Assembly: GCF_000935355.1 (NCBI RefSeq)
Contig: NZ_JXZC01000001.1
Location: 310,001-374,000, forward strand
Length of the DNA: 64,000 nt
Source: Rossellomorea aquimaris
GTDB taxonomy: Bacteria; Bacillota; Bacilli; Bacillales; Bacillaceae_B
Direction of reading: 5' to 3'
Below, piece after piece: positions 15,189 through 24,107 of this stretch. The notes below the pieces were generated by a model. It was given only the letters and a program-made list of their open reading frames with translations, was not told where the DNA came from and searched no databases. A program made the translations under genes and the position numbers. Every line of letters starts with the position of its first letter. Position 1 is the first letter of the stretch.

Positions 15189-17771
15189 ATGCAAAACCTT
15201 CACATACTTAGAGAAGAAGCAATCGAAGAGACAAAACGAAAAATAGAAGAAGATATCACACTTTACTTAGAGAAACATGAAAAATGCCCTGAATTCTGGG
15301 ATTATGTTACTGAAAGAAGCGCCTTCTTTCATCAAATCTGGACGAATATCTGGCTTAACAAAGTAACCAACGATGTTCTTCGCAGCCATAAAAAAGCCTT
15401 TTTAAGAAATAAAGGCTATGATATCGAGGGAACAGATAAGAAACTGATAAACAAATTATTTCGCAATGAAATTAGAGATTTTGAGCCATTTCATATTTTG
15501 ACCTGGTTAAAGGGAAATCCACCTTCAACAGACGAGTGGGAGGAGCGCCATCTACATGTAAGAGAAAACTATCTTAAAAAAAATGAGGAAAAAAAACAGG
15601 CAGCCCTCCAAAAAGATATCCAAAAAGAAATCATCTCCTTCATAAACACTCAAATGGAAGAGTTTGAGCTACATTGGTATGTGGAGTTACGGTATTTATT
15701 TGCAAAGAAGTTTGTAAATGATTTAAGAACAAAAACAAAATATCGACATACGGAATCATATATGCTGGAAGAGAAGCTGGAAGAAATAGGGGGATTCGTC
15801 AGTGATTCCTTTACAACGGTATCTGACTTTCTTAAGGAATTCACCGGCTCCATTCACAAGAAAAGCGAGAACTGGGATGGGCATGTGTGGGAATATGAAA
15901 CCTATTTTTATCCATATGAACGATTCGTCTTCTATTATTCAGAGCAAGTTGTATACCGGTCTCTTCTTGATCATATGCCGGAAAAATTATTGACGGATTA
16001 CGTTAAAGTATTCGATCAACAATTATCGGAAGAACGCTTGAGCAGACTTAGTCACCATTTCCTCCTAACGTTGAAATCAACTTTTTTCACCATGATTCAA
16101 GATGAGTATGTAGCGGATTTATACCAGCTTGTTCAAGTTCCATTTGATGAGGAAATTCATCTTTCCATTTATAAGAATGATTTAAAAGAACGGGAGAAAA
16201 GAAAGGCTGCTGAATTAGCGGAATTAAAACGGAAGCAAGAAGAAGAACAGAGAATGCTGGAAGATATTTTCGGAAGGGAATACAGTCCTTCATTTCGGGG
16301 GGATATCAAGTATATTCTCCACATTGGGGAAACCAATACAGGGAAAACCCATCATGCCATCAGCCGGATGAAAGAAGCCGCTAGCGGCATGTATTTGGCT
16401 CCACTCCGTCTTCTGGCACTGGAGGTGTTCGATACATTAAACGCTGATGGAGTACCATGTAATCTGAAAACGGGAGAAGAGGAAAAAGAAGTTCTCGATG
16501 CGAAACATGTTTCCTCTACAGTGGAAATGTTTCGCGAAAAAGACGAATATGAAGTGATTGTGATTGACGAAGCTCAAATGCTGGCCGATCAGGATAGAGG
16601 TTTCTCCTGGTACCGTGCCATTACGAAAGCGAGGGCGAAAGAGGTCCATATCATCGGGAGTGAAAATGTACGAGAGCTGCTATTGGAATTAGTGGGGGAG
16701 GGTGACCTTGAGGTTCATAATTATAAAAGAGAAATTCCATTGCAAGTGGAATCAAGAGAATTTCAACTGCGGCATGCGAAAAAAGGAGATGCTCTCGTTT
16801 GCTTTTCCCGGAAGAAAGTATTGGATACGGCTTCAAGGCTGCAAAACAATGGTCATAAAGTAAGTATGATATATGGTAGTATGCCTCCTGAAACAAGGAA
16901 GAGGCAAATGATGCAATTCATTAAAGGAAAAACGAACATGATTGTAGCAACAGATGCAATCGGAATGGGTCTGAATTTACCTATACGCAGAATCGTATTC
17001 CTGGAAAACGATAAATTTGATGGAACGAGAAGAAGAAGGCTGACATCCCAGGAAGTAAAGCAGATTGCCGGACGGGCTGGTAGAAAAGGTCTGTATAATG
17101 AAGGGAAAGTCGCTTTCACAAAGGATATCAAAGTGATGAGAGATCTTTTAGATCAGCCCGATCGCTCTCTCGAAACATTTGCCATCGCACCGACTAGTGG
17201 TGTGTTTGAGCGTTTTCAACGCTATTATCATGACCTTGACTCGTTTTTCTATTTTTGGGAGAAATTCAAAAGTCCTTATGGAACAGAGAAAGCGACTCTA
17301 TACGAAGAAAAAGAATTATATGATTTAATCCGAGGGACCGATATTGAAGCGAAGCTTACATTAAATGACCTGTACGGATTTTTACATCTTCCTTTTTCGA
17401 AAAAAGAGGCTCAGTTAACCGAGCAGTGGTTAGAGTGTATGTACTCCATTGTAGACGGAGAAGAATTACCGGAACCAGCTATCAAAAATAAAAACCTGGA
17501 ACAGAAAGAGGTTTCCTATAAAGCTGTTGGTCTGCATTTATTGTTCTTATATCGTTTAGGTAGACAAACAGAGGCATATTACTGGGAGCGAATTCGAAGT
17601 GAGATCGCTGATGGAGTTCACGAAAGTCTCAGAACAGAGGTCACCAGCATGACTCAAACGTGTAAACAATGTGGAAAGAAACTTCCTCCAAATTTTGGGT
17701 TTCCTATATGTGATCGCTGCCATTCAGCCAGAGTGAAAAGAAGAACGAGAAGAAAGCCTCCTTATTCGTAA
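15189..17771 (+). CDS. SUV3-like DExx-box RNA helicase with C-terminal zinc ribbon
   Basis: 860 residues. Residues 1-~365 are a helical region of no recognised family ending in a charged coiled coil (KRKAAELAELKRKQEEE). Then comes a superfamily 2 helicase core: Walker A GETNTGKTHH (~379-388), Walker B VIVIDEAQM (DEAQ rather than DEAD), ATDAIGMGLNLPI and QIAGRAGRKG (motif VI). After it come a SUV3-type C-terminal part and a zinc ribbon with CX2C...CX2C (CKQCGKKLP, CDRCH) and a basic tail. SUV3 enzymes unwind RNA for degradation in mitochondria and some bacteria. The start ATG 15189 follows AAGGGG. Target RNAs are unknown. Confidence 0.85.
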   Translation: MQNLHILREEAIEETKRKIEEDITLYLEKHEKCPEFWDYVTERSAFFHQIWTNIWLNKVTNDVLRSHKKAFLRNKGYDIEGTDKKLINKLFRNEIRDFEPFHILTWLKGNPPSTDEWEERHLHVRENYLKKNEEKKQAALQKDIQKEIISFINTQMEEFELHWYVELRYLFAKKFVNDLRTKTKYRHTESYMLEEKLEEIGGFVSDSFTTVSDFLKEFTGSIHKKSENWDGHVWEYETYFYPYERFVFYYSEQVVYRSLLDHMPEKLLTDYVKVFDQQLSEERLSRLSHHFLLTLKSTFFTMIQDEYVADLYQLVQVPFDEEIHLSIYKNDLKEREKRKAAELAELKRKQEEEQRMLEDIFGREYSPSFRGDIKYILHIGETNTGKTHHAISRMKEAASGMYLAPLRLLALEVFDTLNADGVPCNLKTGEEEKEVLDAKHVSSTVEMFREKDEYEVIVIDEAQMLADQDRGFSWYRAITKARAKEVHIIGSENVRELLLELVGEGDLEVHNYKREIPLQVESREFQLRHAKKGDALVCFSRKKVLDTASRLQNNGHKVSMIYGSMPPETRKRQMMQFIKGKTNMIVATDAIGMGLNLPIRRIVFLENDKFDGTRRRRLTSQEVKQIAGRAGRKGLYNEGKVAFTKDIKVMRDLLDQPDRSLETFAIAPTSGVFERFQRYYHDLDSFFYFWEKFKSPYGTEKATLYEEKELYDLIRGTDIEAKLTLNDLYGFLHLPFSKKEAQLTEQWLECMYSIVDGEELPEPAIKNKNLEQKEVSYKAVGLHLLFLYRLGRQTEAYYWERIRSEIADGVHESLRTEVTSMTQTCKQCGKKLPPNFGFPICDRCHSARVKRRTRRKPPYS

Positions 17772-17853
17772 GCCGTGAGCAAATCACAAGGATGAATGCA
17801 TGATTTATGATACGATCACATGTGAATCGAAAATGTAAACAGAGGTGTATAAT

Positions 17854-18588
17854 ATGAAAATTGAAGTTTGGTCAGATTATGTATGTCCATTTTGTTATAT
17901 AGGGAAGCGCCACTTAGAAGAAGCACTTCAACAATTTCCTCAAAGAGATCAAGTTGACATTGTTTTTAAAAGCTTCGAGCTGGATCCCAATGCCCCAGTC
18001 CATACAGACATGAGCATTCAAGAGATTCTTTCGAAAAAGTATGGTACGTCTCTTGAACAAGCAAAAAATATGACAGACACCATGTCTCAACAAGCGGCAA
18101 CTGTTGGTCTGGATTTTCGTTTTGATACCAATATCCCCACGAATACGTTTGATGCCCATCGCCTGACAAAATTTGCGGAAACGAAGGGGAAAGAAGCAGA
18201 ACTTACTGAAATGCTGCTGCATGCTCACTTTACACTTTCAAAGCATATTGGTGACAAGGAAACCCTTTTAGGATTTGCGAAACAAGCCGGTTTAGAGGAA
18301 AATGAAGCAAAGGCTGTTCTAGAAGGTAGTGATTTCTCTCAAGATGTCCGAACTGATGAAGAAGAGGCAAGACAAATTGGTGTACAAGGTGTCCCATTCT
18401 TTGTGATCAATCGTAAGTATGCCATTTCCGGTGCTCAGCCAAGTGACGTTTTCTTGAGTTCCATCCAAAAAGTCTGGGAGGAAGAAAATGAAGCTTCACC
18501 ACTTCAACCTCTTGGAACGGAGGGAATGGCTTGCGATGAAAATGGATGCGATGTTCCACCGTCTAATCCAAAGGGAAACATTAAATAA
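17854..18588 (+). CDS. DsbA-family oxidoreductase (FrnE/YwbO-like)
   Basis: 244 residues from ATG 17854 (GAGGTG 7 nt upstream; GTG 17845 overlaps that site). The thioredoxin fold has the active-site motif CPFCYIGKRHLEEAL (CPFC at residues ~12-15) and an inserted helical domain. The cis-Pro region is GVQGVPFFVINRKYAISGAQ (~184-203). No signal peptide is present, so it acts in the cytoplasm. FrnE-type proteins are disulfide oxidoreductases or isomerases linked to oxidative stress. Two more Cys lie near the C-terminus (ACDENGCDVP). A perfect terminator follows. Confidence 0.9.
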   Translation: MKIEVWSDYVCPFCYIGKRHLEEALQQFPQRDQVDIVFKSFELDPNAPVHTDMSIQEILSKKYGTSLEQAKNMTDTMSQQAATVGLDFRFDTNIPTNTFDAHRLTKFAETKGKEAELTEMLLHAHFTLSKHIGDKETLLGFAKQAGLEENEAKAVLEGSDFSQDVRTDEEEARQIGVQGVPFFVINRKYAISGAQPSDVFLSSIQKVWEEENEASPLQPLGTEGMACDENGCDVPPSNPKGNIK

Positions 18589-18590
18589 TC

Positions 18591-18631
18591 AGTAAAAAAG
18601 CAAGTGAGAGATGCTCACTTGCTTTTTTACT
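18591..18631. terminator. bidirectional terminator
   Basis: A perfect 18-bp stem (AGTAAAAAAGCAAGTGAG 18591-18608; CTCACTTGCTTTTTTACT 18614-18631) with a 5-nt loop between convergent genes. Confidence 0.95.
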
Positions 18632-19760
18632 ATTTACTATAAAAGTTCTCTGTGAAATAAGGCTGTTCTTTTTCGTTAAATGCGACTCCTACACCTAAAT
18701 GTTCATAATGAGGTTGCAGGATGTTTTCCCTGTGACCTTTTGAGTTCATTAATCCTTCATGTGCGAAGATTGAACTTAATTGACCGTAGGCCAAATTTTC
18801 TCCTGCGGTACGGAAGGCTACCTGATCTTCCTCCATACGGTCAAAAGGGGATTCACCTTCCAGATTCGTATGACTGAAGTAGTCCTGCTCCGCCATATCC
18901 AAACTATGTTTTCTAGCGGTGTCCCTGACTTGATCATCCCAAGTAAGGACATTGAATCCTTTTTCGACACGCGAAGCATTTGTTAAATCGAAAAGCTGGA
19001 ATTCAAATCCTTCTTTCAATTCTGTACTCGCTTCCGTATAGAAATTTTTCTTATTTGCTTCAAGGCTTTCATTGATTATTTGAATGGCTGTGACTGTGTC
19101 ATTTTCATGCTTGTCGTAAAACACAGTTACGAAGCTTCCATCCACTTGATATACTTCCTGTTCTCCATTGTTTTGAAGCTGATAAAGAGTTAATCCTTTT
19201 CTTATATTTGTGAGGGGTTCACCAAGCACATTCTGAACCACCTCTTTGGAAACTCCCATTTCAATGCCTGAAGAGGAAGAAAGGAGGGCCTGATTGGTGT
19301 AAAGACCATTAACCATTTCCTTTTCATCATAAGAAACCATTAGGAAATTCCGGTAGTTTTCGTGATAAGCATACCAGGAAACACCGTATTCATTAGTCGA
19401 TTGTCTCTTTGCTTCACCCAGTGCCTGTTCAACGCTCTCTTTGGAATCTCCCATTTCAATGTTATAGATAGAGAACGTCTGATCACTTGGTACCATTAAA
19501 GTTGGTTTTTCTACAGGATTCTCTTCTTTGGGGTTTGAGGGATTTTCGAGATCTCGAAAAGACTCGTCCAATTTTATGAGAAGAAGGTTTACTTCATTAT
19601 ATAATTGATCAAAGGCATCCTTTACTTTAGGACTGTTCTTGATTTCTTCCAGTTTTGAAAGCACAGAATCGAGTTCCGTCGCTTCCACTTTCTCCTCCCA
19701 AGCAGGTTTCGATATATAGGCAACAACAACTATCATGATAAGAAAAAATAATCGTCTCAA
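18630..19760 (-). CDS. CAP/SCP-domain extracytoplasmic protein (YlbC-like)
   Basis: 376 residues. It starts with a signal or anchor sequence (RRLFFLIMIVVVAYISKPAW). A helical spacer (~28-65) and a CAP-associated N-terminal domain (~95-235, two repeats of the form IEMGDSKESVEQALGE / IEMGVSKEVVQNVLGEP) follow. The C-terminal CAP domain holds the signature residues HSLDMAEQDYFSH, GENLAYG, LMNSKGHRENIL and HLGVGVAF. B. subtilis YlbC has this architecture. CAP proteins are secreted, with roles in lipid or peptide binding or proteolysis; no substrate is known here. The stop codon overlaps the shared terminator. Confidence 0.88.
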   Translation of the reverse strand: MRRLFFLIMIVVVAYISKPAWEEKVEATELDSVLSKLEEIKNSPKVKDAFDQLYNEVNLLLIKLDESFRDLENPSNPKEENPVEKPTLMVPSDQTFSIYNIEMGDSKESVEQALGEAKRQSTNEYGVSWYAYHENYRNFLMVSYDEKEMVNGLYTNQALLSSSSGIEMGVSKEVVQNVLGEPLTNIRKGLTLYQLQNNGEQEVYQVDGSFVTVFYDKHENDTVTAIQIINESLEANKKNFYTEASTELKEGFEFQLFDLTNASRVEKGFNVLTWDDQVRDTARKHSLDMAEQDYFSHTNLEGESPFDRMEEDQVAFRTAGENLAYGQLSSIFAHEGLMNSKGHRENILQPHYEHLGVGVAFNEKEQPYFTENFYSK

Positions 19761-19956
19761 TATCTAACACTCCATTCTACCTACCATTGTATCCAAATTA
19801 GTATATAAGTAAAAAGAGAAATGCTTAGTCACTATGTTCCACATACCCATTTTCAACCATCTTCAATCTAAAGAACCTGTTTTAGTATGGGTGGCTCTGG
19901 GTAAGATAAAAACATACGAGATACAAACCAAACTTACATACAAGGGGAAATAAACA

Positions 19957-20769
19957 ATGAAATTATCTCATGAAGAACGGATTCAACTACATGAATTTAA
20001 TAACTTAACGAAGTCACTGAGTTTTAATATGTATGATATTTGCTACACAAAGACCCGAGAAGAGCGTGAAGCATACATTGAATACATCGATGAGCAATAT
20101 AACGCTGATCGATTAACCAAGATCCTGACGCATGTATCGGATATCATTGGAGCCCATGTCTTAAATATTTCAAAGCAGGATTATGTACCCCAAGGAGCAA
20201 GTGTGACAATCCTGGTTTCAGAAGGACCGATAGTCGAAGTTCCGACGGAGCATTTTGATGAATCACCGGGACCGCTGCCATCCACTGTTACAATGCATCT
20301 TGATAAGAGTCATATTACGGTTCACACATATCCCGAGTATCACCCTCATGAAGGAATTTCTACTTTCAGGGCAGATATCGACGTCTCTACTTGCGGGGAG
20401 ATTTCTCCACTTAAAGCGTTGAATTATCTTATTCACTCATTTGACACAGACATCATGACGATGGATTATCGGGTCAGGGGATTTACACGTGACATTAATG
20501 GAAAAAAATTATTTATCGACCATGATATTAATTCCATTCAGAATTACATTCCAGAGGAAATTAAAGATGAGTATGACATGATTGATGTAAATGTGTATCC
20601 CCAGAATATATTTCATACAAAATGTAAGCTGAAAGAATTTGATTTAAATAACTATTTATTTGGGTATACAAAAGACAGACTGGATGAAAGTGAAATGGAT
20701 GAAATTACAGACAAAGTAAAAATGGAAATGGACGAAATTTTTTACGGTAAAAACATTCCTAAGCCATAA
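19957..20769 (+). CDS. speD: S-adenosylmethionine decarboxylase proenzyme, E. coli-type (long form)
   Basis: 270 residues, closely following E. coli SpeD along its whole length ([49 protein letters not shown]). The self-cleavage site is [13 protein letters not shown], where Ser118 becomes the pyruvoyl cofactor. The product makes decarboxylated SAM, the aminopropyl donor for spermidine. B. subtilis SpeD is the short ~126-residue class, so the long class here is notable. No speE or other polyamine gene is adjacent. The start ATG 19957 follows AAGGGG. A terminator follows. Confidence 0.94.
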   Translation: MKLSHEERIQLHEFNNLTKSLSFNMYDICYTKTREEREAYIEYIDEQYNADRLTKILTHVSDIIGAHVLNISKQDYVPQGASVTILVSEGPIVEVPTEHFDESPGPLPSTVTMHLDKSHITVHTYPEYHPHEGISTFRADIDVSTCGEISPLKALNYLIHSFDTDIMTMDYRVRGFTRDINGKKLFIDHDINSIQNYIPEEIKDEYDMIDVNVYPQNIFHTKCKLKEFDLNNYLFGYTKDRLDESEMDEITDKVKMEMDEIFYGKNIPKP

Positions 20770-20777
20770 TAATGGGG

Positions 20778-20824
20778 AAACACACTTGGTCACGAGCCAG
20801 ATTTGTGACGGAGTGTGTTTTTTT
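20778..20824 (+). terminator. terminator after speD
   Basis: Outer stem AAACACACT (20778-20786) with AGTGTGTTT (20812-20820), inner stem TCAC/GTGA, then T residues. Confidence 0.85.
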
Positions 20825-20923
20825 GGTGAAATCTCATTATTGCGAAAATAGAATCAGAGAAGGGAAATGCATCAGTCTTGAAGAATAGGTAAATATGCTC
20901 GAAATTATAAGGAGGAACAAGGA

Positions 20924-21721
20924 ATGAATTCACACGAAATTGAATACAAATTGCATGGAGATGATATGCAGTTCGTTGAAATAGAATTAGATCCAGGAGA
21001 AAGTGCAGTAGCAGAAGCTGGTGGAATGATGATGATGGAAGACGGGATCGGGATGGAAACGATCTTTGGGGATGGTTCCCAGGGAAGCGGCGGGGGGTTT
21101 TTTGGTAAACTTGTTGGTGCAGGAAAGCGTATATTAACAGGCGAAAGCTTGTTCATGACCGTATTCACCAATGAAGGTATGGGTAAAAAGCATGTTTCCT
21201 TCGCTGCACCTTATCCAGGAAAGATCATTCCGGTTGATCTAAGTGAATTGGGTGGCAAAGTGATATGTCAGAAGGATTCATTTCTTTGTGCAGCAAAGGG
21301 AGTATCTGTCGGAATCGATTTTCAAAAGAAATTAGGAACTGGCTTCTTTGGCGGCGAAGGATTCATTATGCAGAAGCTTGAAGGAGATGGATTAGCCTTT
21401 CTTCATGCAGGCGGAACGATTCATAGAAAAGAACTTCAACCTGGCGAGGTGTTACGGGTAGATACCGGCTGCTTAGTGGCCATGACGAAAGATGTAGATT
21501 ACAATATCGAGTATGTCGGAAAAATTAAATCTGCCTTCCTTGGAGGAGAGGGATTATTTTTTGCCACGGTCCGTGGACCTGGAACCGTCTGGATTCAGTC
21601 ACTTCCATTTAGTCGATTAGCTGAAAGAATCTATGCAAGTGCTCCCCAAGGCGGAGGTCGTTCGACTGGTGAGGGAAGTTTACTTGGTGGAATCGGTGAT
21701 TTCCTAAACGGTGACGATTGA
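20924..21721 (+). CDS. AIM24 / TIGR00266 family protein
   Basis: 265 residues. It shows the TIGR00266 pattern: [27 protein letters not shown] near the N-terminus and a Gly-rich insert ([25 protein letters not shown]). Repeated beta-strand blocks follow ([56 protein letters not shown]). The fold is a beta-roll, cytoplasmic or membrane-peripheral. The biochemical function is unknown in bacteria; the fungal AIM24 relative is mitochondrial. The start ATG 20924 follows AAGGAGGAA. It is a single gene with its own terminator. Confidence 0.9.
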   Translation: MNSHEIEYKLHGDDMQFVEIELDPGESAVAEAGGMMMMEDGIGMETIFGDGSQGSGGGFFGKLVGAGKRILTGESLFMTVFTNEGMGKKHVSFAAPYPGKIIPVDLSELGGKVICQKDSFLCAAKGVSVGIDFQKKLGTGFFGGEGFIMQKLEGDGLAFLHAGGTIHRKELQPGEVLRVDTGCLVAMTKDVDYNIEYVGKIKSAFLGGEGLFFATVRGPGTVWIQSLPFSRLAERIYASAPQGGGRSTGEGSLLGGIGDFLNGDD

Positions 21722-21732
21722 TTCTGGGATAT

Positions 21733-21766
21733 AAAAAACATTTCCAATTGTGGAAGTGTTTTTTTT
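21733..21766 (+). terminator. terminator after TIGR00266 gene
   Basis: ACATTTCCA / TGGAAGTGT stem extended by an A5/T5 clamp, loop ATTG, T8 run. Confidence 0.88.
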
Positions 21767-21778
21767 ATGTCCAAGCGT

Positions 21779-21822
21779 TTCCGCTTTTGATCGTCCAGCT
21801 CCAGCGGCTAGAGGCTCGAGGT
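21779..21822 (+). repeat. Bacillus dispersed intergenic repeat, copy 1
   Basis: Forty-four bases (TTCCGCTTTTGATCG...GAGGCTCGAGGT) recur exactly at 21903-21946. GC-rich GCTCCAGCGGCTAGAGGCTCGAG sequences of this kind are a familiar dispersed repeat in Bacillaceae intergenic DNA. The whole 21767-22047 stretch holds only these repeats. Confidence 0.8.
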
Positions 21823-21840
21823 CTTAAGCCAATTCAGCCA

Positions 21841-21861
21841 GGAAGGCAAAAAACGCCTTCC
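21841..21861. repeat. hairpin inside repeat cluster
   Basis: GGAAGGC (21841-21847) and GCCTTCC (21855-21861) with a 7-nt A-rich loop; part of the spacer between the two repeat copies. Confidence 0.6.
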
Positions 21862-21885
21862 CGGCAGAATCGACTTAAGCTTGTC

Positions 21886-21979
21886 GCCTCTGTTCAAGCC
21901 GCTTCCGCTTTTGATCGTCCAGCTCCAGCGGCTAGAGGCTCGAGGTTTTAAGCCTCTGTTCAAGCCGCTTCCGCTTTTG
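21886..21979 (+). repeat. 66-bp tandem unit containing repeat copy 2
   Basis: The 28 bases beginning GCCTCTGTTCAAGCCGCTTC occur at 21886-21913 and again at 21952-21979, flanking copy 2 of the 44-base repeat. The structure looks like repeated slippage or recombination between copies. Confidence 0.78.
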
Positions 21980-22047
21980 CAAGTGGGTATTCACCTATTT
22001 AGATCCCACATCATATGTTTAAATAAATGATGTGAAAGGGTGATTTC

Positions 22048-23142
22048 ATGACTGGAAAGATTCGTCACTATTATGCAGGAGGAAATACGGCAAAAGGTTT
22101 TTACAGCCTATATGATTCTGTATTAAGTGGGTTAGAGCGGCTTTATATCTTAAAGGGTGGACCTGGAACAGGTAAGTCCTCATTAATGAAGTCGATTGGA
22201 AAACGTTTTGAGGAAAAAGGATTAAACGTGGACTATCTACATTGTGCTTCCGATAATCAATCCATCGACGGTGTTCTCCTCCCGGAGTTTGGTGTGGGGA
22301 TTGTGGATGGGACAGCTCCTCATATTATAGAACCAAAAGCACCCGGTGTCATCGAAGAGTATGTGAATCTGGGAGTGGCTTGGGACCGGGAAGAACTGTC
22401 CCGTAACAAAAAAGCAATCCTTGGCCTAAATGATAAAATTGCCTCATTCTTTCAGAAAGCTTACGACACCTTTGCAGAATCCCTGAGTGCCCATGACGAC
22501 ATAGAAGACATCTACATTTCCAACATGAACTTCGAAAAAGCGAATGAATTAACAAATGAGTTAATTTCACTCTTTTTTGAAAATACCAGCCTGCCTAAAC
22601 CCTCGACAGTCAAACATCGGTTCTTAGGTGCCGCGACTCCTGATGGGGCGGTTGACTACATCCAGAATTTAACAGAGGATGTCCGTAAGCGCTACTTTAT
22701 CAAAGGGCGTGCAGGATCCGGAAAGTCCACGATGTTAAAGAAAATTGCTTCTGCCGGTGAAGAGAATGGCTATGATGTAGAGGTATATCATTGTGGATTT
22801 GACCCTAATAGTCTTGATATGTTGATCATAAGGGAAAAAGGAATCGCCATTTTTGATAGTACTGCACCACATGAATATTTTCCTGATCGGAAATCTGATG
22901 AAATCATCGATATGTATGAAAGATGCATTACCCAAGGGACAGATGAAAAATTTGCTGAGGATATAGAACGAACGACAAAAGCCTATAAGGATAAAATGAA
23001 AGAAGCAATCTCTTATCTTAAAGAAGCTAAGTGCCTTCGTGAACAACTTGAATCCATTTATATAGGAGCCATGGACTTTTCAAAGGTGAATGCGATCAAA
23101 GAAGAAATCTTTCAGGAAATAAATGAGTTTATAAGGAAGTAG
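22048..23142 (+). CDS. PRK06851-type tandem P-loop ATPase
   Basis: 364 residues made of two similar halves, each with a Walker A loop: ILKGGPGTGKSSLMKSIG (~34-51) and FIKGRAGSGKSTMLKKIA (~218-235). Each half then has a matching xxYHC...D segment and a DGTAPH / DSTAPH motif (~92, ~273) in place of a standard Walker B. This is the PRK06851 family of Bacillus and clostridia, of unknown function. A nucleotide-dependent role is inferred from the P-loops. The start ATG 22048 follows AAAGGGTGAT. A terminator follows the stop codon. Confidence 0.82.
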   Translation: MTGKIRHYYAGGNTAKGFYSLYDSVLSGLERLYILKGGPGTGKSSLMKSIGKRFEEKGLNVDYLHCASDNQSIDGVLLPEFGVGIVDGTAPHIIEPKAPGVIEEYVNLGVAWDREELSRNKKAILGLNDKIASFFQKAYDTFAESLSAHDDIEDIYISNMNFEKANELTNELISLFFENTSLPKPSTVKHRFLGAATPDGAVDYIQNLTEDVRKRYFIKGRAGSGKSTMLKKIASAGEENGYDVEVYHCGFDPNSLDMLIIREKGIAIFDSTAPHEYFPDRKSDEIIDMYERCITQGTDEKFAEDIERTTKAYKDKMKEAISYLKEAKCLREQLESIYIGAMDFSKVNAIKEEIFQEINEFIRK

Positions 23143-23162
23143 TATATTGTGTAAACTTAAGG

Positions 23163-23193
23163 ACGCGATGATCTCTAGGTAATCGCGTTTTTA
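23163..23193 (+). terminator. terminator after P-loop gene
   Basis: Stem ACGCGAT (23163-23169) with ATCGCGT (23182-23188) and a T5 run; it ends 6 bp before the next promoter. Confidence 0.8.
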
Positions 23194-23198
23194 ATTGG

Positions 23199-23227
23199 TT
23201 GACAATATACCCATGTAGGTATATTAT
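23199..23227 (+). promoter_or_regulatory. promoter with embedded CsoR/CstR-type operator
   Basis: -35 TTGACA (23199-23204), 17-nt spacer, -10 TATTAT (23222-23227). ATACC-CATGTA-GGTAT (23207-23222) fills the spacer, as at 5345-5373. Confidence 0.85.
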
Positions 23228-23273
23228 ATGTACATACAGTTGTTATTCATATAACGCAGAGGAGGAATAATCA

Positions 23274-23573
23274 ATGAAACAATTAACTGCTAAACAAGTG
23301 GAAGATTCATTAATTGATGGAAAAGAATCATTAAATATGATAGATGTTCGTGAAGATGATGAAGTGGCTTCAGGAATGATTCCTACCGCCAAACATATTC
23401 CATTAGGTTCTATTGAAAGTCGTATGGATGAATTAGATAAGACGAAAGAATATATTATGGTGTGCCGTTCAGGCGGCAGAAGTGGACAAGCGGCTCAATT
23501 TCTTGAGAGTCAGGGGTTTAACGTCATCAATATGACCGGTGGAATGATGTCGTGGGAAGGCCCGACAGAATAA
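23274..23573 (+). CDS. single-domain rhodanese
   Basis: 99 residues with one rhodanese domain. The catalytic Cys64 lies in VCRSGGRSGQA, and the Asp/Arg pair is in the N-terminal NMIDVREDDEVASG segment. It is a close paralogue of the protein at 5873-6169. The start ATG 23274 follows GAGGAGGAA. It is the first gene of a two-gene operon with the DsrE-family gene under the operator-bearing promoter at 23199. It is expected to be induced by reactive sulfur and to transfer sulfane sulfur. Confidence 0.94.
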   Translation: MKQLTAKQVEDSLIDGKESLNMIDVREDDEVASGMIPTAKHIPLGSIESRMDELDKTKEYIMVCRSGGRSGQAAQFLESQGFNVINMTGGMMSWEGPTE

Positions 23574-23653
23574 CCACATTTCTAATATCACTTCAGGAAT
23601 AATGTGATTTTCTGTTCTAATAAACGATATATAAATTAACTGGAGGAATGAAA

Positions 23654-24049
23654 ATGAGTAAAAAAGTAGCGATTATCGCAAGTAACGGTGGATTATTTGA
23701 TGCATACAAAGTGTTCAATATTGCAACTGCGGCAGCAGCCACCGATCAAGAAGTAGCCATTTTCTTTACATTTGAAGGATTAAATCTTATCCATAAAGAA
23801 GGTCACAAACAGCTTCCGATGCCAGAAGGAAAAGAACATTTCGAAGAAGGATTTGCAAAAGCAAATGTACCCGGTATTCCTGAGTTAGTTGAAATGGCAA
23901 AGGAGATGGGAGTATCCTTTATCGGGTGCCAAATGACGATGGATGTGATGGGTTTAGATAAAGAAGCATTTGTGGAGGGAATTGAAGTGGGTGGAGCCGT
24001 CACATTCCTTGAATTCGCAAAAGACGCAGACGTAACATTAACATTCTAA
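23654..24049 (+). CDS. DsrE/DsrF-like sulfur-relay protein
   Basis: 131 residues from ATG 23654, 6 nt after GGAGGA (the ATG at 23648 abuts the site). It has the DsrE2 type of fold: a KKVAIIASNGGLFDAYKVFNIA Rossmann-like start, then TFEGLNLI, then the conserved Cys in SFIGCQMTMDVMGL (~residue 95). DsrE-family proteins carry persulfide sulfur on such a Cys. B. subtilis YrkE is the likely relative. It pairs with the rhodanese 80 bp upstream, a common donor-carrier pair in cst/yrk-type clusters. Confidence 0.9.
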   Translation: MSKKVAIIASNGGLFDAYKVFNIATAAAATDQEVAIFFTFEGLNLIHKEGHKQLPMPEGKEHFEEGFAKANVPGIPELVEMAKEMGVSFIGCQMTMDVMGLDKEAFVEGIEVGGAVTFLEFAKDADVTLTF

Positions 24050-24077
24050 TTGAATAGATCAATACGTGATTAAACTT

Positions 24078-24107
24078 AAGGGATTCCTTTTTGGGATCCT
24101 TTTTTGT
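24078..24107 (+). terminator. terminator after DsrE gene
   Basis: An imperfect stem (AAGG.AT.CC with GGATCCTT, two bulges) followed by T6. Confidence 0.5.

Noticed and set aside
21718-21951. Plus-strand reading frame of 77 residues
   Set aside because: It runs through a terminator and the dispersed repeat; its apparent repeats come from the DNA repeat, not from a protein family.
21779-21979. CRISPR array
   Set aside because: Only two full repeat copies, spacers of unequal structure, no cas genes; fits a Bacillaceae intergenic repeat.
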